Assembly: GCF_027322205.1 (NCBI RefSeq)
Contig: NZ_DAHVHY010000005.1
Location: forward strand, 1 to 53,235
Origin: Acidithiobacillus sp.
GTDB lineage: Bacteria; Pseudomonadota; Gammaproteobacteria; Acidithiobacillales; Acidithiobacillaceae
Direction of reading: 5' to 3'
Length of the DNA stretch: 53,235 nt
Shown here one piece after another: positions 25,020 through 35,310 of the stretch. Both the position numbers and the translations under genes were made by a program. Positions within the stretch are counted from its first letter, which is position 1; each line of letters opens with the position of its first letter. The notes under the pieces are model-generated. The model saw only the letters and a program-made list of their open reading frames with translations. It was not told the DNA's origin and did no database searches.

Positions 25020-25886
25020 ATGGCCAATGCCAAGGAAATCCGCGGGCAAATCAAGAGCGTTAAAAATACGCGCAAGATCACCCGGGCCATGGAGATGGTG
25101 GCTGCGAGCAAGATGCGGCGCGCCCAGGAGCGGATGCGTGCCGCCCGTCCCTATGCGGAGAAGATTCGTGAGGTGTTGGGACATCTGGCGCAGGCGCATC
25201 CCGAGTACGAACATCCGTTGATGCAGGTACGGCCCATCAAAAAGGCGGGCTTTATCGTCGTGACCACGGACCGTGGCCTCTGTGGCGCGCTCAACGTCAA
25301 CGTGCTGCGCAACGTCGTCCATAAGATGCACGATCTCCACGAGCAGGGCATCAATGCTGATCTCGCGGTCATAGGCAACAAGGGACTGGGCTTTTTACGG
25401 CGTCACAATGCGCATCTGGTGGCAGAACTCAACGGATTGGGCGATAAGCCCCGTCTGACTGATATGATCGGACCGATTCGGGCCATGGCGGATGCTTATG
25501 CCAAGGGTGAGGTCGACGTGGTGTACCTGGTCTCCTCCCGCTTCGTGAATACGATGTTACAGCGGGCGACGCTCGAGCAATTACTGCCGGTGGAGAAGCC
25601 GGAAGTTCCCGCAGAACCGCGTGGGGAGCGCTGGGATTATATCTACGAGCCTGAGGCGCGTCCGGTATTGGATCGTTTGTTGCAGCGTTATGTGGAATCA
25701 GTGGTATATCAGGCGGTCATCGAGCATCTGGCTTGTGAACAGAGTGCCCGGATGGTCGCCATGAAAAATGCCTCGGATAACGCGAAGCGCATGGTCGGAG
25801 ATCTGCAGTTGGCCTACAACAAGGCGCGACAGGCCGCCATTACTCAGGAAATCGCAGAAATCAGCGCCGGTGCCGCGGCGGTCTGA
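25020..25886 (+). CDS. atpG: F1Fo ATP synthase subunit gamma
   Basis: A 288-residue central-stalk protein. It has the conserved N-terminal coiled-coil half [20 protein letters not shown] and the C-terminal half [20 protein letters not shown] that together form the rotating shaft. [11 protein letters not shown] marks the start of the Rossmann-like middle domain. It transmits c-ring rotation to the catalytic sites. The start at 25020 follows GGAGAG, 9 bp after atpA. Confidence 0.96.
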   Translation: MANAKEIRGQIKSVKNTRKITRAMEMVAASKMRRAQERMRAARPYAEKIREVLGHLAQAHPEYEHPLMQVRPIKKAGFIVVTTDRGLCGALNVNVLRNVVHKMHDLHEQGINADLAVIGNKGLGFLRRHNAHLVAELNGLGDKPRLTDMIGPIRAMADAYAKGEVDVVYLVSSRFVNTMLQRATLEQLLPVEKPEVPAEPRGERWDYIYEPEARPVLDRLLQRYVESVVYQAVIEHLACEQSARMVAMKNASDNAKRMVGDLQLAYNKARQAAITQEIAEISAGAAAV

Positions 25887-25923
25887 CGATTATGCACAGC
25901 ATTTTTGGAATTTTGAGGGTTAA

Positions 25924-27336
<1,413 letters not shown>

Positions 27337-27339
27337 TTC

Positions 27340-27765
27340 ATGGCTATGACCATAGATGTGCAGGTAGTGAGCGCCGAGGGCAGCATTTACGCGGGGGTCG
27401 CCGATATGGTGGTGGCCCCTGGCGAGATGGGTGAGCTCGGTATCCTGCCGCGCCACGCCCCGCTGCTGACCGGGCTGCGTCCTGGTGAGTTGCGGATCAT
27501 TCATGGCGCGGCGACGGAATATCTCTTCGTCAACGGCGGCGTACTGGAAATTCAGCCCCATCTGGTGACGGTGCTGGCCGACTCGGCGGAGCGGGCGACG
27601 GATATCGACGAAGCCAAAGCCATGGCTGCCAAGCAGGCTGCCGAAGCGCGGATGGCCGGGCAGACGGATCAGATGGAGTATGCTGCGGCTCAGGCCGAAT
27701 TGCTGGAGCAGATCGCGCGTCTGAAGACGGTGCGCCGTTTGCGGGATCAGGGATTGCTGCGCTGA
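27340..27765 (+). CDS. atpC: F1Fo ATP synthase subunit epsilon
   Basis: A 141-residue protein. The N-terminal beta-sandwich opens with MTIDVQVVSAEGSIYAGV and contains PGEMGELGILPRHAPLLTGL. The C-terminal two-helix domain is ERATDIDEAKAM...EQIARLKTVRRLRDQ. It couples the rotor to the c-ring, and its helices can lock the enzyme against ATP hydrolysis. It is the last gene of the operon, 3 bp after atpD, and is followed by a terminator hairpin. Confidence 0.95.
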   Translation: MAMTIDVQVVSAEGSIYAGVADMVVAPGEMGELGILPRHAPLLTGLRPGELRIIHGAATEYLFVNGGVLEIQPHLVTVLADSAERATDIDEAKAMAAKQAAEARMAGQTDQMEYAAAQAELLEQIARLKTVRRLRDQGLLR

Positions 27766-27804
27766 CGTCTCGAAGTGTTTGCATACTTGTTGAGCTACAT
27801 CATA

Positions 27805-27848
27805 CAGACCCCAGCGGCTAAACAGTCTCTGGGGTCTGGGTATTTTAT
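27805..27848 (+). terminator. Rho-independent terminator of the ATP synthase operon
   Basis: A perfect 10-bp GC-rich stem, CAGACCCCAG (27805-27814) with CTGGGGTCTG (27829-27838) around a 14-nt loop, is followed by GGTATTTTAT. The T-tract is short. It lies 40 bp after the atpC stop and before glmU. Confidence 0.7.
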
Positions 27849-27895
27849 GGTCTAGCGTTTATGCTGGCAAACAATGTGGGGCATGGGGACATTTC

Positions 27896-29263
27896 ATGTT
27901 AACGGACATCGTAATACTCGCTGCCGGGCAGGGCACGCGCATGCGCTCTGCTTTGCCGAAGGTGCTGCAAGCGCTCGGGGGCAAACCAATGCTTGCCCAC
28001 GTGCTGGCCATAGCGGCGGAGTTGTCGCCACGGCGTATCCATGTGGTGGTCGGTTTCGGCGGCGATGCCGTGCAGGCTGCCTTCCCTGACGCGCAGGTAA
28101 GCTGGTGGGTGCAGGCACAGCAGCTCGGTACCGGTGATGCGTTGAAATCCGCATTACCCGGCCTTACGGGAGCGGAACGGGTATTGGTGTTGTACGGCGA
28201 TGTGCCACTCTTAACGGCTGCGACACTGCGCGAATTTCTCCGACAAACCCCAGTATCAGCACTAGGCCTGACGACTGCATCGCTCAGTGAACCCTACGGA
28301 TACGGGCGGATTCTCCGCGATACGGACGGTCAGGTGCAGGGTATTCGTGAGCACAAGGACTGTCAGCCGGACGAAAGCGTCATCCGCGAAGTAAATCTCG
28401 GGATGATGGTATTGCCGGTGGCACCTTTGCAGGGCTGGTTGCAAGGACTATCGGCCCAGAATGCGCAGAGTGAAATTTATCTGACGGACGTGGTGTTGGC
28501 AGCGCGGGTGGATAACTATGCCGTCTGGCCCTTTACGCTGGCGGATGCGACTGAGGCCTTGGGGGTGAATGACCCCATGCAGTTGACGGATCTGGAGCGC
28601 GTGTTTCAGCGGCAGCAATTGCGTGCTCTGCAGATGCGGGGATTACGGGTGGCAGACCCGGCACGGATAGATATCCGTGGTGAGGTTACCTGCGGCCAGG
28701 ACTGCTGGGTGGATCCCAATGTGTTGTTTGTTGGTGCGGTGCATTTGGGCGATCGCGTACGCGTGGGTGCCGGTGCGATTTTGCAGGACGTACAGATTGG
28801 TGATGATGTGGAAATTTTGCCCTACAGCCTCATCGAAGGTGCGCGAATTGCCGCAGGGGCACGGATTGGGCCTTTTGCGCGGATTCGCCCAGGAACGGAG
28901 ATCGGCGAAGCCGCGCATATCGGTAACTATGTCGAAGTAAAGGCCTCAAAAATTGGCGCCGGCAGCAAAGCCAATCACCTGACCTATATCGGCGATGCGG
29001 AGATTGGTACTGGGGTGAACGTGGGCGCGGGGACGATTACCTGCAATTACGATGGCGTCAACAAGCACCGCACCATTGTCGGCAATGATGTGTTCATCGG
29101 CTCGGACAGTCAGTTGGTGGCGCCGGTGACTATTGGGGATGGGGCGACCATCGGTGCGGGCAGTACCATCACCAGAGAGGTTCCCGCAGGTGGTTTGACG
29201 CTGAGTCGCAGTCCGCAGCGTACTATTCCACATTGGCAGCGGCCACGGCGTGAGAAAAAATAG
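27896..29263 (+). CDS. glmU: Bifunctional GlcN-1-P acetyltransferase / GlcNAc-1-P uridyltransferase GlmU
   Basis: A 455-residue enzyme (E. coli 456). The uridyltransferase domain starts with ILAAGQGTRMRSALPKVL and contains LYGDVPLL. From about residue 250 a left-handed beta-helix of hexapeptide repeats carries the acetyltransferase, with GTITCNYDGVNKHRTIVG near the active site. It makes UDP-GlcNAc for peptidoglycan and lipopolysaccharide. It forms a pair with glmS, 46 bp downstream, so the two final steps of the pathway are co-expressed. Confidence 0.96.
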   Translation: MLTDIVILAAGQGTRMRSALPKVLQALGGKPMLAHVLAIAAELSPRRIHVVVGFGGDAVQAAFPDAQVSWWVQAQQLGTGDALKSALPGLTGAERVLVLYGDVPLLTAATLREFLRQTPVSALGLTTASLSEPYGYGRILRDTDGQVQGIREHKDCQPDESVIREVNLGMMVLPVAPLQGWLQGLSAQNAQSEIYLTDVVLAARVDNYAVWPFTLADATEALGVNDPMQLTDLERVFQRQQLRALQMRGLRVADPARIDIRGEVTCGQDCWVDPNVLFVGAVHLGDRVRVGAGAILQDVQIGDDVEILPYSLIEGARIAAGARIGPFARIRPGTEIGEAAHIGNYVEVKASKIGAGSKANHLTYIGDAEIGTGVNVGAGTITCNYDGVNKHRTIVGNDVFIGSDSQLVAPVTIGDGATIGAGSTITREVPAGGLTLSRSPQRTIPHWQRPRREKK

Positions 29264-29309
29264 CGCCAGATAGCGCCGGCATTATCTTCGATTACAGGAG
29301 AGCAGGATT

Positions 29310-31154
29310 ATGTGCGGGATTGTCGGTGGAGTGAGCCAAACAGATTTGGTTCCCATGATTCTGGAGGGCCTGCGCCGTTTGGAGTATCGCGGCTATGATT
29401 CGGCCGGCCTGGCGATCCTGCAGGAGGGGCCGCAAGGCACAGATTTGCTGCGGGTACGCAGCGTGGGGCGGGTCGCCGAGCTGACTGCCGCTGTTGCCGA
29501 GCGTGGCCTGCAGGGCGGGGTGGGCATTGGACACACGCGCTGGGCCACCCATGGCGGCGTCGCCGAATGCAATGCCCATCCCATGATCTCCCAAGAACAG
29601 ATCGCTGTGGTCCATAACGGCATCATCGAGAACTTTCATGCCTTGCGCGCCCGTCTGGAAGCAGCGGGATACACCTTCACCTCCGAGACCGATACGGAGG
29701 TCATTGCGCATCTGGTACACCATTACCGGCAGACTGCGCCGGATTTATTTGCCGCAACCCGTCTGGCGGTGGGTGATCTGCGCGGCGCTTATGCCATCGC
29801 GGTAATTTCGACCCGCGACCCGGAGAGGGTGTGTGTGGCGCGGATGGGCTGCCCGCTGCTGCTGGGTATTGCCGATGACGGACATTACTTCGCCTCGGAC
29901 GTGGCAGCGTTGCTACCGGTGACCCGGCGTGTACTTTATCTGGAAGATGGTGATGTGGCCTTGTTGCAGCGCCGGGCTTTGCAGATTACGGATCAGGCCG
30001 GAGTGCCGCAGCAGCGTGAAGAACATTGGAGCCAGCTCAGTGCGGCGGCTGCTGATCTAGGTCCCTACCGCCATTTTATGCAGAAAGAAATCCACGAGCA
30101 ACCCCGCGCTCTGGCCGATACGCTGGAGGGCGCGCTGAACAGCCAGCTCGATCTGGCGGATCTCTGGGGTGCAGACGCCGCGGACATTTTCCGGGGTGTG
30201 GATAGTGTGCTGTTCCTGGCCTCCGGAACCAGTCACTACGCGACACTGGTGGGACGCCAATGGCTGGAAAGCATTGCCGGGATGCCGGCGCAGGCCGAGC
30301 TGGGGCACGAATATCGCTACCGGGATTCCATTCCGAACCCTCGCCAGTTGGTGGTGACCCTCTCGCAGTCTGGTGAAACGCTGGATACCTTCGAGGCCTT
30401 GCGCCGTGCCAAGGAACTCGGCCATACCCGCACGCTGGCCATCTGCAATGTCGCGGAGAGCGCCATTCCGCGGGCGTCGGCGCTGCGCTTCCTGACCCGG
30501 GCCGGCCCCGAGATCGGCGTGGCTTCGACCAAGGCGTTCACCACCCAGTTGGCGGCACTCTATCTGCTGGCCCTGTCCCTGGCCAAGGTGCAGGGGCGTC
30601 TGAACGATGTGCAGCAGGCCGATCATCTGGACGCCTTGCGGCAATTGCCGGGCAGTGTCCAGCATGCCCTGAATCTGGAGCCGCAGATTCAGGGTTGGGC
30701 GGCACGTTTTGCCAGCAAGGATCATGCGCTTTTTCTGGGGCGCGGCCTACACTACCCCATCGCGCTGGAGGGCGCGCTCAAGCTTAAGGAAATTTCCTAT
30801 ATCCACGCCGAGGCTTATCCGGCGGGCGAATTGAAGCATGGCCCCCTGGCCCTGGTAGATCGTGAGATGCCGGTGGTGGTGATCGCACCCAATGATCGCC
30901 TCCTCGAAAAACTGGCCGCCAATATGCAAGAAGTCCACGCCCGTGGCGGTGAACTCTATGTTTTTGCTGATTCAGACAGTCACTTTAACGCCAGTGAAAG
31001 CGTGCATGTGATGCGCTTGCCGCGTCACGCGGGCCAGCTCTCCCCCATCGTCCATGCCATCCCGGTGCAGTTGCTCGCCTATCACGCGGCGCTGGTGAAG
31101 GGGACTGATGTAGATCGACCGCGTAATCTCGCGAAGAGCGTAACGGTGGAGTGA
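29310..31154 (+). CDS. glmS: Glutamine-fructose-6-phosphate aminotransferase GlmS
   Basis: A 614-residue enzyme. The N-terminal glutaminase has the nucleophile Cys right after Met (MCGIVGGV), and [16 protein letters not shown] and HTRWATHG follow. The C-terminal half has two SIS sugar-isomerase domains ([32 protein letters not shown]) and ends [18 protein letters not shown], the normal C-terminus. It converts fructose-6-P and glutamine to glucosamine-6-P, the entry to amino-sugar synthesis. It has an AGGAGAG ribosome binding site. Confidence 0.97.
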   Translation: MCGIVGGVSQTDLVPMILEGLRRLEYRGYDSAGLAILQEGPQGTDLLRVRSVGRVAELTAAVAERGLQGGVGIGHTRWATHGGVAECNAHPMISQEQIAVVHNGIIENFHALRARLEAAGYTFTSETDTEVIAHLVHHYRQTAPDLFAATRLAVGDLRGAYAIAVISTRDPERVCVARMGCPLLLGIADDGHYFASDVAALLPVTRRVLYLEDGDVALLQRRALQITDQAGVPQQREEHWSQLSAAAADLGPYRHFMQKEIHEQPRALADTLEGALNSQLDLADLWGADAADIFRGVDSVLFLASGTSHYATLVGRQWLESIAGMPAQAELGHEYRYRDSIPNPRQLVVTLSQSGETLDTFEALRRAKELGHTRTLAICNVAESAIPRASALRFLTRAGPEIGVASTKAFTTQLAALYLLALSLAKVQGRLNDVQQADHLDALRQLPGSVQHALNLEPQIQGWAARFASKDHALFLGRGLHYPIALEGALKLKEISYIHAEAYPAGELKHGPLALVDREMPVVVIAPNDRLLEKLAANMQEVHARGGELYVFADSDSHFNASESVHVMRLPRHAGQLSPIVHAIPVQLLAYHAALVKGTDVDRPRNLAKSVTVE

Positions 31155-31169
31155 GGGGGCTTTTGTCCG

Positions 31170-31537
31170 TTAACAAGAAGGATCGGGCGTTCGCACATCG
31201 GCAAGAACCAGGTGCAACCGCAAGACGTTATCACGCCCCAGACTCTCTGTATCCCAAACCACGTCGAGATTGATGTCGAAGTAACATGGGCGATGCGGTT
31301 GCGCATTCCGCGCATGCTTCGCCAAGGTATTTCTGAGTGGTCTTCCGCAAACTCTGGGTATATATGTCCATCACTTTAGTTGCGGCCTCACCGATGATGA
31401 TGAGATTCATAATAACGGCTTGCTGAGTGCGCTTGTCATTTATGAAATCGATTTTACCCAGCCCTTCCAAAGCTACAAGCATCAGTCGCCGCTTGTTTTA
31501 TATGATCAAGGTAGTCAGGAAGTTGGTTCTCGCTCAT
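31170..31537 (-). pseudogene. Frameshifted HepT-type (DUF86) toxin gene
   Basis: Reading the minus strand from ATG 31537, MSENQLPDYLDHIKQAATDA begins a HepT protein. The match then continues in other frames: LGKIDFINDKRTQQAVIMN with LIIIGEAATKVMD; YPEFAEDHSEIPWRSM with RGMRNRIAH, the start of the RNase motif; and finally YFDINLDVVWDTESL. At least three frame changes are needed to recover the protein, so it cannot be made. The frame of the last segment runs to a stop at 31170-31172. It lies between glmS and htpG and overlaps the MntA remnant by ATGA. Confidence 0.75.
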
Positions 31538-31680
31538 ACCGGTCGCGCTTCCTCAAGCACTTTGGCGCGGAACTTCAGCGGCAAGTCTGCGGGCGTCAGC
31601 AGATCGACGTGGTCGATCCTCTCGCGATGAAACCCCATCAGCGACTGCTTTGGATGAGGCACCAGCGGTCTTGATTTTTT
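31534..31680 (-). pseudogene. 3' remnant of MntA-type nucleotidyltransferase antitoxin
   Basis: On the minus strand, the frame ending at 31534 reads MGFHRERIDHVDLL followed by TPADLPLKFRAKVLEEARPV, the usual C-terminus of the minimal nucleotidyltransferase that partners HepT. The stop overlaps the HepT start (ATGA), preserving the operon order. The catalytic GSxARG part is absent; the 5' side is missing or replaced by the htpG upstream region. Confidence 0.65.
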
Positions 31681-31698
31681 CTTTAGCAGGCACCACTT
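31670..31698 (+). promoter_or_regulatory. Possible heat-shock (sigma-32) promoter of htpG
   Basis: CTTGATT (31670-31676) and CACCACTT (31691-31698) resemble the sigma-32 consensus (CTTGAAA and CCCCATTT) with a 14-bp spacer, about 60 bp before htpG. The match is partial, and the call leans on htpG being a classical heat-shock gene. Confidence 0.4.
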
Positions 31699-31759
31699 TC
31701 AGTCTGCTTACATTCAACCGTTCGCTCTCTGCGCGAACCCAGTTAATTCAGGAGAGATA

Positions 31760-33649
31760 ATGACCGCCAGCAAGGAAACCATGCAATTTCAAACCGAGAT
31801 CAATCAGCTATTGCAGTTGATGATCCATTCGCTTTACTCCAACAAAGAGATTTTTCTGCGCGAGTTGATCTCCAATGCCTCTGACGCTTGCGACAAGCTA
31901 CGTTTCGAGGCATTGGCCGACCCCGCCCTCTTGACAGGTGACAGCGAACTCAAGGTCGAGGTGGACTTCGATTCCGAGGCCGGCACCATTACCGTGCGAG
32001 ACAACGGTATTGGCATGAACCGCGACGAGGTGATTGCTAATATCGGCACTATCGCCAAATCCGGAACGCGAGAGTTCTTTGAGCGCCTCAGCGGCGATCA
32101 GACCAAAGACGCCAAGCTGATCGGCCAGTTCGGGGTCGGTTTTTATTCGGCATTCATCGTTGCAGATCGCGTCAGCCTGAACACGCGTCGCGCCGGTATG
32201 GAGGCCGAGCATGGTGTTCGCTGGGAGTCGGACGGTACCGGAACCTACACTCTGGAAACCCTGGATCTGCCCGCGCGGGGCACCGAAATCGTCTTGCACT
32301 TGCGCGCGGAAGAACGCCAGGACTTGCTCAGCGCCTGGCGCTTACGCAGCATCATTAACAAGTATTCAGATCACATTCCCCTGTCGATCCGTATGCGCAA
32401 AATGGGCGAAGATGGCAAGCTTGGTGACGAATGGGAAACGGTCAATAAGGCCTCAGCTCTCTGGCAACGATCCAAGTCCGAGATCAGCGACGACGAGTAC
32501 AAGGAGTTTTATCGCTACGTCAGCCACGACTATGGCGACCCTCTGACCTGGAGCCACAACCATGTTGAAGGACGACTGGAATACACTTCCTTACTCTTCA
32601 TTCCTGCCAAAGCACCCTTTGACCTCTGGGATCACAACCATTCCCACGGTATCAAGCTCTATGTGCAGCGCGTCTTCATCATGGACGATGCCGAGCAGCT
32701 CCTTCCCCGCTACCTGCGCTTTGTGCGTGGTGTGATCGATTCCAGCGATTTGCCTCTTAACGTCTCCCGCGAGATTCTGCAGGGTAACCGAGTCATTGAT
32801 CAGATGCGCTCCGGTTCGGTGAAACGAATACTGAGTCTCCTGGAGGAAATGGCCGAGAAGGAGCCCGAAAAGTATCAGACGTTTTGGAATGAATTCGGAC
32901 GGGCACTCAAGGAAGGTCCGGGTGAGGATTACAGCAACCGCGAACAGATCGCCAAGCTGCTACGCTTCGCCAGCACCCACACGGACACGGACACGCAAAA
33001 TGTATCGCTGGCCGATTACCTCGCGCGTATGGCCGAGGGTCAGGACAAAATTTACTACATCACTGCAGACTCCTTCCTTGCCGCCAAAAACAGCCCGCAG
33101 TTGGAGTTGCTGCGCAAAAAGGGCATCGAAGTATTGCTGCTCAGCGATCGCGTAGATGAATGGCTGACCAGCCATCTGCCCGAATTTGAGGGTAAGGCAC
33201 TGGCATCCGTCGCCAAAGGTGCACTTGACCTGGGCGCCATCGAAACCGAAGAAGAACGCAAATCGCAGGAAGAAACGGAAAAAGGTGCTGAGGGTTTGGT
33301 GGAACGCATCAAAAACGCCTTGGGCGAGCGGGTGGAGGCTGTGCGCGTCTCCCACCGTCTGACCAGCTCTCCGGCCTGTATCGTCCTGGGCGAGCGGGAC
33401 ATGGCCCTGTACATGCAGCAATTGCTCAAGCAGGCCGGCCACGAAGTATCCAGCACCAAACCTGTCCTGGAGATCAACCCCACCCATCCCATGCTGGCAC
33501 GCATAGAAGGCGAAAAAGACGATACCCGCTTCGCCGAATGGTCAGCACTGCTGCTGGATCAGGCGATTCTGGCTGAAGGGGGACAATTAGAAGATCCTGC
33601 CGGTTTCGTCGCTCGCATCAATCAGTTGATGCTTGCGCTGGCAGGCTGA
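31760..33649 (+). CDS. htpG: Chaperone HtpG (Hsp90 family)
   Basis: A 629-residue Hsp90 (E. coli 624). The N-terminal GHKL ATPase domain shows [30 protein letters not shown] and [18 protein letters not shown]. The middle domain has [15 protein letters not shown] and [13 protein letters not shown] with the catalytic-loop Arg. The C-terminal dimerisation domain ends NQLMLALAG without an MEEVD tail, as in all bacterial forms. It folds and remodels client proteins under stress. The start follows CAGGAGAG. It stands alone, with decayed DNA on both sides. Confidence 0.97.
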   Translation: MTASKETMQFQTEINQLLQLMIHSLYSNKEIFLRELISNASDACDKLRFEALADPALLTGDSELKVEVDFDSEAGTITVRDNGIGMNRDEVIANIGTIAKSGTREFFERLSGDQTKDAKLIGQFGVGFYSAFIVADRVSLNTRRAGMEAEHGVRWESDGTGTYTLETLDLPARGTEIVLHLRAEERQDLLSAWRLRSIINKYSDHIPLSIRMRKMGEDGKLGDEWETVNKASALWQRSKSEISDDEYKEFYRYVSHDYGDPLTWSHNHVEGRLEYTSLLFIPAKAPFDLWDHNHSHGIKLYVQRVFIMDDAEQLLPRYLRFVRGVIDSSDLPLNVSREILQGNRVIDQMRSGSVKRILSLLEEMAEKEPEKYQTFWNEFGRALKEGPGEDYSNREQIAKLLRFASTHTDTDTQNVSLADYLARMAEGQDKIYYITADSFLAAKNSPQLELLRKKGIEVLLLSDRVDEWLTSHLPEFEGKALASVAKGALDLGAIETEEERKSQEETEKGAEGLVERIKNALGERVEAVRVSHRLTSSPACIVLGERDMALYMQQLLKQAGHEVSSTKPVLEINPTHPMLARIEGEKDDTRFAEWSALLLDQAILAEGGQLEDPAGFVARINQLMLALAG

Positions 33650-33675
33650 GCTTGCTTAAGCAAAAACAGGAAATC

Positions 33676-33692
33676 CCCCGGCTTTGCCGGGG
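33676..33692. other. Perfect GC-rich hairpin after htpG
   Basis: CCCCGGC-TTT-GCCGGGG is a 7-bp perfect stem with a 3-nt loop, 27 bp after the htpG stop. There is no T-run on the plus strand. It could be a weak terminator, or a subterminal hairpin of the IS200-type element whose transposase remnant follows. A 12-bp palindrome, TTGCTTAAGCAA, lies just before it (33652-33663). Confidence 0.45.
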
Positions 33693-33775
33693 TGACAATA
33701 GGTGCTGGACATGTAGTGGAGTCCATCGGAGAACCGACGTTGCGAGCCGCCAAGCACAGGACGAAGGAGGTACCG

Positions 33776-34006
33776 ATGGACGAGGGATTGAGCCTAAGGC
33801 ACAGCAGGTGGGAGTGCAAATGTCACATAGTGTTTATTCCGATGTCCCGGCATAAGGAAAGCCGGATAGAAGTGGACATCTGATGGTGGACCATGTCCAT
33901 ACGCTGATTTCGATTCCGCCGAAATATGCGGTGTCGAGTGTGGTGGGATATATCAAGGGTAAGAGCGCGATTCATATTGCGCATTCCGGCGATCGTGGGC
34001 AGTGAT
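33776..34006 (+). pseudogene. Decayed IS200-type TnpA transposase
   Basis: ATG 33776 (with GGAGG upstream) begins LRHSRWECKCHIVFIP, the usual start of IS200-like Y1 transposases, but about 20 residues later an internal segment is missing and the frame stops at 33883. The match resumes in another frame: HLMVDHVHTLISIPPKYAV, with the HUH metal-binding His-Val-His, then SVVGYIKGKSAIHIA, ending at TGA 34006. The region with the catalytic Tyr is lost. The element is dead. The 34007-34297 stretch after it holds only a short transposase-like tail and no gene I can support. Confidence 0.75.
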
Positions 34007-34297
34007 TCAGCTGATGGTCGGCAGCCGCTGCCAACCTGCCACTGGAAGTAAAGATCACCCCGAAGGGGCAGAAAATCTGCGAGACGCCAGGATGAAACAT
34101 TTTTGTAACTCAATACCGATTACACCATCAAGAAGTTGCTCATCCCCGATGGCTCTTGAAAAAATATATTCAAGACTCCAACTCCAGTTGTAACTGGTCA
34201 ATCTGGTTCACAAAAGAAGATGCATCCTGATTGCTTAGGTATGGCATGGGGATGGCGTTACTTTGAGTAATGCTGGATGACCCCCTGGGAGTTGATT

Positions 34298-34489
34298 ATG
34301 TATAAAAAGTATATAGGGCTTATAATCATGTGGACATCCGCCATGATGGGTATCGATTTCACCATTTCTGGCCTGTCGTGGCCGAAGAACTACCCGATTA
34401 CATCCAGCGTTCTTCTGTCTTTAATAATATTACAGGTGATAAATGTCTATGTATTGCATATCAAAAATCATAATAATGGCCGCAACTGA
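34298..34489 (+). CDS. Small two-helix membrane protein, unknown function
   Basis: A 63-residue protein starting MYKKYIGLIIMW. ATG 34298 is preferred to 34277 because GGGAG (34285-34289) sits 8 nt upstream. Two hydrophobic segments (IGLIIMWTSAMMGIDF and SSVLLSLIILQVINVYVL) are joined by a short loop, with a basic C-terminus (HIKNHNNGRN) suggesting both ends face the cytoplasm. I do not recognise a family. It is 17 bp upstream of the PsiE-family gene in AT-rich DNA unlike the rest of the window, so both were probably acquired together. Confidence 0.5.
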   Translation: MYKKYIGLIIMWTSAMMGIDFTISGLSWPKNYPITSSVLLSLIILQVINVYVLHIKNHNNGRN

Positions 34490-34506
34490 ACATTGAGGAT
34501 CACGAG

Positions 34507-34980
34507 ATGAAGCACAAGTGGTTCTTTGAAAAGCTACGCACGGACTGGTCCGTTCTTACCTTTTATGAGCGTTTTGAGCAGCTTGTTTCAGCGGCTATAT
34601 CGCTAATGGTTATGATTGTCATTGTGATAGCTTTTGGGAGGGTGATATCCACCATTGCGAAGCTGCCTGTAACCACATTAGCTGATATACATGGCCATGA
34701 TTTTTCGATTATTTTCGGCTCTATAATGAGCTTGCTGATTGCATTGGAGTTCAATCATACCATTTTCCATTCTATTCAACACAGGGGACAAATAGTTCGC
34801 GTTAAAACGGTTGTTCTCATCGCTATATTGGTCATAGCCAGGGAGTTTATTTTGCTGGATACCGAAACAATGCATGGCGATACTATCTTCGCTTATGCCG
34901 TTTCCGCACTGTGTCTTGGGGTGGTCTACTATATTCTCGATGTGAGAGAGCGGTTGAATGACGATGGAGAAAGAAGATAA
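34507..34980 (+). CDS. PsiE-family (phosphate-starvation-inducible) membrane protein
   Basis: A 157-residue protein with four predicted membrane helices: AAISLMVMIVIVIAFG, FSIIFGSIMSLLIALEF, VVLIAILVIAREFILL and TIFAYAVSALCLGVVYYIL. The stretch EFNHTIFHSIQHRG followed by VRVKTVVLIAILVIAREF is the PsiE family core. E. coli PsiE is induced by phosphate starvation but its biochemical role is unknown. The GC content is well below that of the neighbouring htpG. It may share a transcript with the small membrane gene before it and overlaps a 39-codon frame after it. Confidence 0.75.
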   Translation: MKHKWFFEKLRTDWSVLTFYERFEQLVSAAISLMVMIVIVIAFGRVISTIAKLPVTTLADIHGHDFSIIFGSIMSLLIALEFNHTIFHSIQHRGQIVRVKTVVLIAILVIAREFILLDTETMHGDTIFAYAVSALCLGVVYYILDVRERLNDDGERR

Positions 34981-35077
34981 AAGATATAAAAACGTTCTGG
35001 TGTGGCTGGCAGGTCTCACCACTTTATTTCGTGTCGCCGTAAATTTGCCCATCTTGCGGTATAAAAATTTCAGATAG
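34958..35077 (+). CDS. Possible 39-residue protein overlapping the PsiE gene end
   Basis: ATG 34958 opens a frame in the last 23 bp of the PsiE gene and runs to TAG at 35075-35077. The product starts MTMEKEDKRYKNV and has one hydrophobic stretch (VLVWLAGLTTLFRVAVNLPI). GAGAG occurs 9 nt upstream. Too short to judge by composition; it may be a real small membrane protein or chance. Confidence 0.25.
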   Translation: MTMEKEDKRYKNVLVWLAGLTTLFRVAVNLPILRYKNFR

Positions 35078-35264
35078 TTATCCTTGTGAGGACTGTCTGT
35101 TGCATGCGAACGTTGGTAATGTGAGTAGCCTGGAATTGGGGACCCCCGTCAGAATGGTCGGCGTGACCACTAGCCACGTACCAATCCCCATCTTTTTCAG
35201 CAACCACCCACGGCCCCGTACGCAGCTCAACACCGTTATGCTCTTTCAGACCGCGTAATGCCCG
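35070..35264 (-). pseudogene. Unrecognised gene fragment without a start
   Basis: On the minus strand an open frame of about 64 codons reads, among other residues, GVELRTGPWVVAEKDGDW and YVASGHADHSDGG, ending at a TGA at 35070-35072. The composition is protein-like, but it begins after a stop with no start codon. It could be the surviving 3' part of a gene cut by rearrangement. The rest of 35078-35310 shows nothing else. Confidence 0.25.
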
Positions 35265-35310
35265 CTATCCAGGCTATTTGATTCACACCATAGGCATCCA
35301 ACTTTCTTGA

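Noticed and set aside
29264-29309. glmS ribozyme before glmS
   Set aside because: The 46-bp gap is too short for the ribozyme, which is typical of Gram-positive bacteria.
34154-34197. Palindromes TCTTGAA-N8-TTCAAGA and CCAGTT-GT-AACTGG before the small membrane gene
   Set aside because: They may be operators or chance in AT-rich, decayed DNA; there is no supporting promoter or regulator.
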